This document shows, piece after piece, positions 20,938-28,526 of a stretch of 28,526 bases of DNA. The DNA comes from JACRLW01 sp050181465. Its GTDB lineage: Bacteria; Planctomycetota; UBA1135; UBA2386. A program made the position numbers and the translations under genes. The notes below the pieces were generated by a model. The model was not told where the DNA came from and did no database searches. It saw only the letters and a list, made by a program, of their open reading frames with translations. The stretch lies in contig JBFXDD010000049.1 in the NCBI GenBank assembly GCA_050181465.1, positions 1 through 28,526 on the forward strand, given 5' to 3'. Each line of letters opens with the position of its first letter. Position 1 is the first letter of the stretch.

Positions 20938-22971
20938 TCAGCGCTTCTCGGCAGGCGCGGAGGTCGATTCGACGAACCAATTGCGCACTTCCACTCCGGC
21001 GCCTGCGGTCGTGCAGATCACCCCAAGTCGCGGCGTCGCTGCGCGGTCGGCCAACGGCAACTCCAACGGTTCTGAGTCGAACAGCCGGAGCAACACCTTG
21101 CCGGGCAGGAATTCCATGGTGAGCGTCCCGTAGATCGGACCCGCCGTCGGCAGGCTCGGACCCTCGATCTTGCCGAGTTCCGAGCGATTGCCCGAATACG
21201 CGCGGATCGGCGCGGCCACGAGTCGACCTTCGGCCGGCACCAACCACACGACTGCCACGTCGTGCAGGCTCCGATAGTCGAAGACCAAGCCGGCTCGCGA
21301 GTCGGGGGACATCACGAAATCGACGCTCAGCTTGCCGGTCTCGGGTTGACGCGGTTTGCCGACGACGGCGAGCTGTGCGGAATCTTCGATGAGCGGCGGC
21401 ACCAGGCGTTCGGCCGAGACGGTCCAACCACCCGGACCTTCCACCTGCTCCATGTCGGTGAACCAGTGCAAGAGTTCGCTCGGCCGCGCCGGCGGCAGCG
21501 GGGGCGGCGGCGGTGGGGCGAGGCTCGCGAGCAGGGCGAGATAGTCGGCCTTCGCGCTCTGCCAGTCGTAGCGGGCGGCAGCGGCGAGCACGGTCAGGCT
21601 GAGTCGTGGGCACTGCGCGTCCCGATAGGCCGCCGCGCGTCCCGCGAGTGTGCGCGCGCGCTCGGTACGCACGGTCAACGCGAGCTTGGCCAGTGGATCC
21701 GCTTTCGTGATCCCCTCGCGCAGGCGGAGGTCGAGAAGTTCGCGCAGCGTCGGGTCGGTCACGGATGGCAACTCGTCGAGCGCGCGATGCAACTCGACCA
21801 GGTGTTCGTCGACTTCCTTTGGCGGGACCTTCTTCGCGAGCAGCCCATCGATCGTCGCGACGATCGGCGGAGCGGGTGGGGGAGCGTCGCCGGCACTCTT
21901 CGCGGGCGCGCGCTCCGGGGCCGGCTGAACCCGGAGGTTGCGGTAGTGCACCGACCCTTTGTAGTCCGAGTTGCCGGAGACGAAGAAGCCCAGTCCGTCG
22001 CCGAGCTTGCCGTCGATCGCGACGCGCATCGGTTCGGTGCCTGGCACCGGGATCTCCAATTGATCGTCGCGGACGATGGCTCGGAGCGTGAACCAGTCGG
22101 CGCGCTGCGACGCTGTCATTGAGAAGAACTTGGTGGCGAGGTTCTCCGCCTTGGTGCCTTCGATTCGAAACACCCGCAGATTGGTCTGGAGCACGCCGTC
22201 ACTGCCGAGCACATGCGAGAGTTCGACCACGAAGTACTGATCGACACCGGAGAGGAGTATGACGATTCCTGCGTGGCCCGCCGCGTCGCCCAGCAGCAGG
22301 TCGCAGGAGATCTCGTCGTTCGAGCCGTGGCGTGGCTCGTTGAGCATCAGGCGTTTGGTCTTGTTGTCGTGCAGCGGAGGACTCTTGGCGATTCCCTCTT
22401 CGATCTTCCAACCGGGGTCGGCCCAGTGGATTGCGGCCGTGGTGATCTGGCCTCGCTCAGCCTTTCGACCGGCCTTCGCGGGCTCGTCTGGCTTCGCTGT
22501 GCCCGCCGGCTTGGCCCCGGGTTGCTTCAGTACGTAGTCGCGCAACTTGCCGGCTGCCACCGGATCGAATCGCATCGCAAGGTCGAGGACGGCCAGTGCT
22601 CGCCGCGGCAGCTTGCGACGCTGGTAGTCCCGGCCCAGCTCGACCAGGCGCTCGGCGAAGGCGGCGTCTTCCTCTCGCCCCCTCGTGGCCAGCGGATCCG
22701 CGCGCATCATCAGTCCGTCGAGGGCATTGCGCAGAACGGCGCTGCCGGAATCTTCCGGCTGGAGCCGTAGGAGATCGCGTGCGCGCCACGCCATGATCGC
22801 CGCGCCTTCCTTCTCGCCCACTCTCAGGAGGCGCTCGCCCTCCGCGATCATGGCGGTCGGACTCTCCTCGATGGGCGGCGTCGAGGCGCTGACCTGCGGG
22901 GTGGCGGCCGCTGCCGTGGGGATGGCACACGCGACGAGAACGGTCGAGATCGCGATCTTCGGGGCGAACAT
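20938..22971 (-). CDS. Exported two-domain protein of unknown function (lamin/LamG-like sandwiches with helical linkers)
   Basis: The 677-residue product starts at ATG 22971, where a signal peptide follows (K-I-A-I-S-T-V-L-V-A-C-A-I-P-T-A-A-A-A); a longer frame to 23151 would enter glnS. Residues ~45-160 are helical, TPR-like (L-E-R... R-R-A-L-A-V-L-D-L-A-M-R-F). Residues ~190-390 are a beta-sandwich resembling DUF1080/LamG-type domains, ending G-F-F-V-S-G-N-S-D-Y-K-G-S-V-H-Y-R-N-L-R-V. A second helical part and a proline run (about 8 Pro near residue 490) lead to a second sandwich that closes with V-E-V-R-N-W-F-V-E. I do not recognise a catalytic site. DUF1080-like domains in planctomycetes often bind or cleave glycosides, but that is only suggestive here. 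TATCGT at 22980-22985 lies 8 bp before the ATG. Confidence 0.7.
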   Translation of the reverse strand: MFAPKIAISTVLVACAIPTAAAATPQVSASTPPIEESPTAMIAEGERLLRVGEKEGAAIMAWRARDLLRLQPEDSGSAVLRNALDGLMMRADPLATRGREEDAAFAERLVELGRDYQRRKLPRRALAVLDLAMRFDPVAAGKLRDYVLKQPGAKPAGTAKPDEPAKAGRKAERGQITTAAIHWADPGWKIEEGIAKSPPLHDNKTKRLMLNEPRHGSNDEISCDLLLGDAAGHAGIVILLSGVDQYFVVELSHVLGSDGVLQTNLRVFRIEGTKAENLATKFFSMTASQRADWFTLRAIVRDDQLEIPVPGTEPMRVAIDGKLGDGLGFFVSGNSDYKGSVHYRNLRVQPAPERAPAKSAGDAPPPAPPIVATIDGLLAKKVPPKEVDEHLVELHRALDELPSVTDPTLRELLDLRLREGITKADPLAKLALTVRTERARTLAGRAAAYRDAQCPRLSLTVLAAAARYDWQSAKADYLALLASLAPPPPPPLPPARPSELLHWFTDMEQVEGPGGWTVSAERLVPPLIEDSAQLAVVGKPRQPETGKLSVDFVMSPDSRAGLVFDYRSLHDVAVVWLVPAEGRLVAAPIRAYSGNRSELGKIEGPSLPTAGPIYGTLTMEFLPGKVLLRLFDSEPLELPLADRAATPRLGVICTTAGAGVEVRNWFVESTSAPAEKR

Positions 22972-23056
22972 CGTGCGGCACGATAGCCGGACCTGCCTTC
23001 GAATGCGGTGGGGTCGGTGGCTATCCTCTCGCGCCCGCAACAGCGGACTTCCCTCC
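22972..23056. promoter_or_regulatory. Divergent promoter region between exported-protein gene and glnS
   Basis: In this 85-bp gap there is a TATCGT on the minus strand (22985-22980), 8 bp before the minus start, and a TATCCT on the plus strand (23022-23027), 29 bp before the glnS ATG. Both look like -10 boxes. For the minus gene the spacing would give an almost leaderless transcript. No strong -35 or Shine-Dalgarno is visible. Confidence 0.4.
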
Positions 23057-24754
<1,698 letters not shown>

Positions 24755-24796
24755 TCCTCGCCGTGATCGTCGCGCGGGGGCTTCGATAGACTGCGA

Positions 24797-24827
24797 CCGC
24801 CTGCGATCGATTCGCGATCGCGGGCGG
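24797..24827. terminator. 13-bp stem hairpin between glnS and the next gene
   Basis: CCGCCTGCGATCG (24797-24809) pairs with CGATCGCGGGCGG (24815-24827) across a 5-nt loop, with one T-G pair. There is no run of T after it, so it is not a classic intrinsic terminator. It lies 42 bp after the glnS stop and 25 bp before ATG 24853, after a possible -10 (TAGACT, 24787-24792), so it could equally be a leader hairpin of the next gene. Confidence 0.4.
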
Positions 24828-24852
24828 CTCTCGTTCCGAAAGGTCTTCCCTC

Positions 24853-26058
24853 ATGCGACCGCTCGTCTCGTATCTCGCCCTGTCTCTGACACCAGCCCTG
24901 CTTGCACAAGGTGTCGTTCCGCCGCTTCAGATCACGCAACTCAACTCGCACCCGAGTCTGAGTGCTGGCAGCGTTCCGGGCTCCAACGTGCAGCAGGTAC
25001 ATCTCGTGCCGCTGCCGGGATCGCCGTCGAATCAGTATCTGGTCGGGCTCACCGCCGGTGCCCTCCAGGCGGGCTTCGGTGGAGTCGGCGGCACCGACCT
25101 GTTGACCGGCATCTACGACTCGCTGACGGATACCTTTGCGCCCGACAACCTCGCAGCCGCGCTGAACACGAGCGGCACCGAGTTCGGACTGATGATCAGC
25201 CACGACGGGCTACTCGCCGTGTTCGATCGCTTGCCGGGATTGCCGCAACTCGCAACTCGCAGTGCGGTCGGCGCGCCTTGGTCGCTCGTCGGGACGATCA
25301 CCGGCTTGCCGACGCAGTCGTACTACGACCCCGCTCTCGCCCGTTATCGCGGAGCCTGGCATCTCTTGCACGTGCTCGGCTCCGACATCGCGATGACGCC
25401 CATCGACGTGACGACCGGCGCGCTCACCGGCGCGTCGCGTGTCCTCGTGCAGAGTGCCATCGTCGGATCCACGGCGAACTCACCGACCCCGGTCGTCGAC
25501 TCCAACGGGGAACTGATCGGCCTTTCGCATCACGACGTGGTCGGCAGCGACAACGATCACTACATGTCCATGGATCTCGATCCCCTCACGTCATCGGTGT
25601 TGCTCAACGACACCACGACGTGGACGAACAACGGCGGCTTCGTGGGCGGCCGCTTCTTCGATGCCGAGAACTCCCCGGCGCCGTACCACGTGTTCTCCAT
25701 CGATACTTACTGGTGCACGGGTGGCCGCGCTCCGGTCGGTGGTGCCATGGAGCTGCGGGTCTTTACGCCGCCGTCGAATGCCGCGCCGATCTACGTCAGC
25801 TACATGCTCTTCGGCGGTGCGTTCACCGTGTCCGGCGTGACGATCCCCGGGATCAACGGCGCGCTCGGGCTGGCGAACGTGATCGCAGCCGCGAGCATGC
25901 CGCCGCACGACAATGCCAACGGAACTTCGCTGCTCACACTGATGGTTCCCAATCAGCCGGCGCTGTCGGGTCTGGTGCTGCCGGTGCAGTCGCTGACGCT
26001 GGACGTCACCGGCGGCACGCTGAACCTCGGCAACACTGCGGCGATGACGATCGACTGA
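24853..26058 (+). CDS. Exported protein of unknown function, beta-propeller-like
   Basis: The 401-residue product starts at ATG 24853, with AAAGG about 9 bp upstream. A signal peptide (S-Y-L-A-L-S-L-T-P-A-L-L-A-Q) sends it out of the cytoplasm. The body is beta-rich, with blade-like segments such as Y-Y-D-P-A-L-A-R-Y-R-G-A-W-H-L-L, and N-S-P-T-P-V-V-D-S-N-G-E-L-I-G-L-S-H-H-D, similar in style to five-bladed glycosidase propellers, but I cannot place a catalytic acid or base. The final ~70 residues form a separate beta domain (L-P-V-Q-S-L-T-L-D-V). The stop is 6 bp from the stop of the convergent methyltransferase gene. The function is unknown. Confidence 0.72.
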   Translation: MRPLVSYLALSLTPALLAQGVVPPLQITQLNSHPSLSAGSVPGSNVQQVHLVPLPGSPSNQYLVGLTAGALQAGFGGVGGTDLLTGIYDSLTDTFAPDNLAAALNTSGTEFGLMISHDGLLAVFDRLPGLPQLATRSAVGAPWSLVGTITGLPTQSYYDPALARYRGAWHLLHVLGSDIAMTPIDVTTGALTGASRVLVQSAIVGSTANSPTPVVDSNGELIGLSHHDVVGSDNDHYMSMDLDPLTSSVLLNDTTTWTNNGGFVGGRFFDAENSPAPYHVFSIDTYWCTGGRAPVGGAMELRVFTPPSNAAPIYVSYMLFGGAFTVSGVTIPGINGALGLANVIAAASMPPHDNANGTSLLTLMVPNQPALSGLVLPVQSLTLDVTGGTLNLGNTAAMTID

Positions 26059-26064
26059 GCGCGA

Positions 26065-27171
26065 TCACTTCGCGCGGCGGATCGTCAGGAAACCGCGATA
26101 CAGCTTGCCGGTCTCGAAGCCTTCGATCAGCACGTTACGCGCCGGCTCGAACTGGCGCTGCTCGATGGTCAGCGCGTAGGGCAGGCCGTCGGCGCGGTCG
26201 TCGAAGCGCAGCGCGTCTTTCGGCATGCCCTCGCGTTCGAGGATGCGTGCGAGATACAGGTTGAACAGCGCTTCGAACTCCCACGGCGAGATGCCGAGCG
26301 CGTTGTGGGAGCGAACTTCGAAGCCCATGTGCCGGGCCAGCTTCACCACGACCTGGTGGTAGAAGAGGGAGTTGTAGAACAGCACCGCCATCCCCTCGGG
26401 CCTCAGGTGCCGATCGAGCCCGCGCAACATCGAGAAACCGAGATCGCCCTTGTCGATCTCCGGCGTGTTGACCGTCGAGTCGAGATCGAGGTTGTAGGGA
26501 GGGTTGCTGATGAGGATGTCGAAGCGCTCGTCGTCGCCGATCACGGCGTAGGCCGACATGTCGTTCACGGTGACGAGACGTCCCTCCACTTTGTCCGCGA
26601 CTCCGAGTCGCTCCGCGTTGCGCTTGAGGGACTCGATGGCCCAGGGATTGATGTCGGTGGCAACGACCTTCGCGGCGCCGAGCTTCGCGCAGTAGAGGCT
26701 GATGATCCCCGAGCCCGTCCCGATCTCCATCACGGTCTTGCCGGCGAAGAACGCGGCGTGGTCGGCGACGAAGGGGAGGACGTAGAGCTCGGCCTCCTGC
26801 GGCGGGAACACGGTCGGCAGGAGCCGCATCGTGATGCCGAGATGGGTCGACTCGTAGTCGGTCTCCTCGGTCGTCGGCGTGCTCGCAGCGAGTGCGAGAA
26901 GGCGTCGCACCTCGGTGTCATCGCCCTTGTTGGTCGCCTGTGCGAGGGCTTCGTTCAGGTCGCCGCCGCTCACCGTGGGGGTCTGCGTCGGGTTGGCGGC
27001 GGACGACTCCGTGTCTGTGGGCGGATCGTTCGTCGTCGGGACGTTGCCCTCGCGGCTCGTCTCGCGCGGTCCCTGGCAGGCGCCGGCAATGGCGATCAGG
27101 ATCGCGAAGAGCGCGACGTGCGGCGCACGGCGGGCGGGCGAGGGGCGAGATGATTGGGCGGTGGCTCGCAT
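26065..27171 (-). CDS. SAM-dependent methyltransferase (NPPY type) with N-terminal export-like signal
   Basis: The 368-residue product starts at ATG 27171. Residues ~17-32 are a hydrophobic run ending I-A-G-A-C, like a signal peptide or imperfect lipobox, followed by a Thr/Pro/Asn-rich linker (~35-70) and a helix. The class I methyltransferase core begins near residue 115: E149-I-G-T-G-S-G155 is the SAM-binding motif I, A-T-D-I-N-P-W the acidic loop, and N223-P-P-Y226 motif IV, which in PrmC, RsmC/RlmG and related enzymes positions an amide or amino nitrogen. The target could be a glutamine side chain or an RNA base, but neither is shown. SAM is cytoplasmic, so an exported enzyme would be odd; an inner-membrane-anchored one, or a start at the internal Met near residue 110 (I-T-M-R-L-L-P), is possible. 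It converges with the exported protein ending at 26058. Confidence 0.82.
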   Translation of the reverse strand: MRATAQSSRPSPARRAPHVALFAILIAIAGACQGPRETSREGNVPTTNDPPTDTESSAANPTQTPTVSGGDLNEALAQATNKGDDTEVRRLLALAASTPTTEETDYESTHLGITMRLLPTVFPPQEAELYVLPFVADHAAFFAGKTVMEIGTGSGIISLYCAKLGAAKVVATDINPWAIESLKRNAERLGVADKVEGRLVTVNDMSAYAVIGDDERFDILISNPPYNLDLDSTVNTPEIDKGDLGFSMLRGLDRHLRPEGMAVLFYNSLFYHQVVVKLARHMGFEVRSHNALGISPWEFEALFNLYLARILEREGMPKDALRFDDRADGLPYALTIEQRQFEPARNVLIEGFETGKLYRGFLTIRRAK

Positions 27172-27329
27172 GTGGTGGGCGATCAGAGACCATCGGCCGG
27201 TTCCGGCCAAGAGTCGGGCCTGGTCTCGAACCGTCGTTGCGTTGGCGGTCTCCGGCGCACGCGGCTTCGGGTCGAGACGCTCGTTCCGAGTCGACGGCGA
27301 TCGGCCGTCGTGCGGGATAGCCTGCCGGT

Positions 27330-28406
27330 GTGGTTCTCTTCGCGCGTAGTGCGGCGCTGCTCTCGAGTCTGGTCGCGTTCGCCTCTGCGCAGGCGCCCGT
27401 CTTCGTCTCCCCGGCGTTCTACACGTCCCTCGACGGCAATGCCGGGACCACCTGGCCGTTCAGCGCCGACAACTCGGGGAGTTTCGAGAGCGGGATTCGG
27501 TTGCTCCAGGTCCACGCCGATGCACGCGGCACCGCGAGGGTGCTGCAGTGGCTAGCGCTTCGCGCGGATCTGGCCGCCGGTGCGCTGAGTGGATCGGCGA
27601 CCACCCTCGACCTGGAGCTCGGTATCGGCGAGGGCGATCTCGCGACGATTGCGCCGGTGTTCGCGAACAACTTCGTCGGTGGTCGCACGGTTGCGATGAG
27701 TCGACGCCTCGTCAACATCCCGCAGCGCACGGGGCTGACCGCGGACTTCGTCGGTCCATTCGACGTCGTCTTGCCCTTCGATCAGCCTTTCACCTTTTCC
27801 GGCGCCAACGATCTCGTGTGGGACCTCGTCAACGCCACGCCGACCGCCACGCGTCGCAACGGGTCCTTCAACGACCTCGCCGTTCCGACCAATGGGTGGG
27901 TGGGTTCGGTCGGAGCCGGCACGGCCGTTCGCGGCAGTGACCACTGCGCGCCGTGGTCGTTCTTCGCGAACGCCGCGACCACCGATGCTCTTGGTGGGCA
28001 GGTGATGCTGTCGCTCGGGGTCGGCGGCACGCCCGGCAACTTCGCGGCCATCGGCGTGGGTGCGAGTGATCCCGCGCTTCCGTACCCGTTCGGCATCTGC
28101 AACCAGATCATCCACACCGATGCACTCATCGTTCTCGGCGGCGTGATTCCACCGAGCGGCACGTTTGCGTTGACCACGACGATGCCGTTCGCGCCGCACT
28201 GGGCGAACATGCTGCTGACCACCCAGGGTTTCGTGTATTGGCCCGGCCAATCTCAGGCCTGGCTCTCGGCGGGGCGTCAGCTGCGGTTGCCGCCGGGACT
28301 GCCGCCGACTCTCATGGCTCGGATCGTGTATGGCAGCGGTCCCTCGCCGACGGTGGGAATCGTTCAGAATCCGGGCGTCCAACTCGTGGTCGGTTTCGGC
28401 AACTGA
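27330..28406 (+). CDS. Exported protein of unknown function with beta-rich domain
   Basis: The 358-residue product starts at GTG 27330 (V-L-F-A-R-S-A-A-L-L), chosen because a signal peptide follows directly (R6, hydrophobic run, A-S-A-Q-A). TAGCCT at 27318-27323 ends only 6 bp before the start, which would suggest a leaderless mRNA. Residues ~20-220 contain Y-T-S-L-D-G-N-A-G and F-D-V-V-L-P-F-D-Q-P-F-T-F segments; the latter is common in planctomycete secreted proteins. The C-terminal ~120 residues are another beta domain (L-G-G-V-I-P-P-S-G-T-F-A-L-T-T-T then W-P-G-Q-S-Q-A-W-L). No catalytic motif is recognised. Cys residues are few. Role unknown. Confidence 0.7.
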   Translation: MVLFARSAALLSSLVAFASAQAPVFVSPAFYTSLDGNAGTTWPFSADNSGSFESGIRLLQVHADARGTARVLQWLALRADLAAGALSGSATTLDLELGIGEGDLATIAPVFANNFVGGRTVAMSRRLVNIPQRTGLTADFVGPFDVVLPFDQPFTFSGANDLVWDLVNATPTATRRNGSFNDLAVPTNGWVGSVGAGTAVRGSDHCAPWSFFANAATTDALGGQVMLSLGVGGTPGNFAAIGVGASDPALPYPFGICNQIIHTDALIVLGGVIPPSGTFALTTTMPFAPHWANMLLTTQGFVYWPGQSQAWLSAGRQLRLPPGLPPTLMARIVYGSGPSPTVGIVQNPGVQLVVGFGN

Positions 28407-28490
28407 GCCACTGACTCTTGCGGTCGAAACAGCGAAGCCGCAGGAAGCTCTCGCACGCGAAGTTCCGATCCGTTATCAGCGGTCGAACTC
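28407..28490. other. Intergenic gap with no clear feature
   Basis: This 84-bp gap holds at most a weak 7-bp stem (CTTGCGG with CCGCAGG) after the upstream stop. No promoter is clear. Confidence 0.5.
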
Positions 28491-28526
28491 ATGCGCATCG
28501 GCAACAAGGAACTCATCGTCGTCGGC
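28491..28526 (+). CDS. Start of a gene running off the window, possibly GroES-like
   Basis: The first 12 codons read M-R-I-G-N-K-E-L-I-V-V-G. The E-L-I-V-V-G ending is what I would expect just before the G-D-R-V-L-hydrophobic motif of a 10-kDa chaperonin, but the deciding residues lie outside the window. Without them any short cytoplasmic protein is possible. Confidence 0.35.
   Translation, partial: MRIGNKELIVVG

Noticed and set aside
24797..24827. Riboswitch or T-box in front of or after glnS
   Set aside because: Only a single 13-bp hairpin is present, after glnS, with no T-box sequence or multi-stem structure.

Overview
The window is high-GC DNA, probably from a free-living member of the Planctomycetota. 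Supporting signs are a PVC-type heme-binding dehydrogenase with a C-terminal CxxCH, a formylglycine sulfatase, HEAT-VWA and parallel beta-helix secreted proteins, many signal-peptide proteins of no clear function, and starts that mostly lack a strong Shine-Dalgarno sequence. The assignment is inferred from gene content; no marker gene was compared.

Layout. (1) 1-2090 is a rearranged left edge: an insertion-sequence-like end with two direct repeats (72-117), then a 439-bp segment (126-564) that recurs at 1652-2090 with two substitutions. It carries the 3' end of a beta-helix gene and the 5' end of a HEAT-VWA gene; the complete genes follow at 609-1892 and 1969-4551. (2) 4552-5373 holds two copies of a 180-bp inverted-repeat element, one just upstream of a VOC-family gene and one inside it. 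(3) 5387-10064 (minus) is a sialate O-acetylesterase-like gene followed by an unusual SGNH-hydrolase/DPP-IV-like fusion. (4) 10156-15108 (plus) is a TauE/SafE exporter, a PVC-type c-heme dehydrogenase and a sulfatase, the last two 4 bp apart. (5) 15132-23000 (mainly minus) has two further copies of the 180-bp repeat, a putative Cys/His (transglutaminase-like) exported protein, a 1015-residue modular beta-helix protein and a two-domain exported protein. (6) 23057-28526 has glnS, two exported proteins of unknown role, a methyltransferase with an N-terminal export-like signal, and the first codons of a possible groES-like gene.

Working together. The esterases, sulfatase, TauE-like exporter and heme dehydrogenase fit breakdown of acetylated or sulfated organic matter in the periplasm or at the cell surface, as is common in planctomycetes; the substrate cannot be told from sequence. 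glnS is the only clear housekeeping gene.

The most notable item is a family of 180-bp MITE-like elements (4563-4742, 4911-5090, a rearranged copy at 15132-15288, and 20693-20872). One copy splits the VOC gene so cleanly that removing exactly 180 bp restores the frame.
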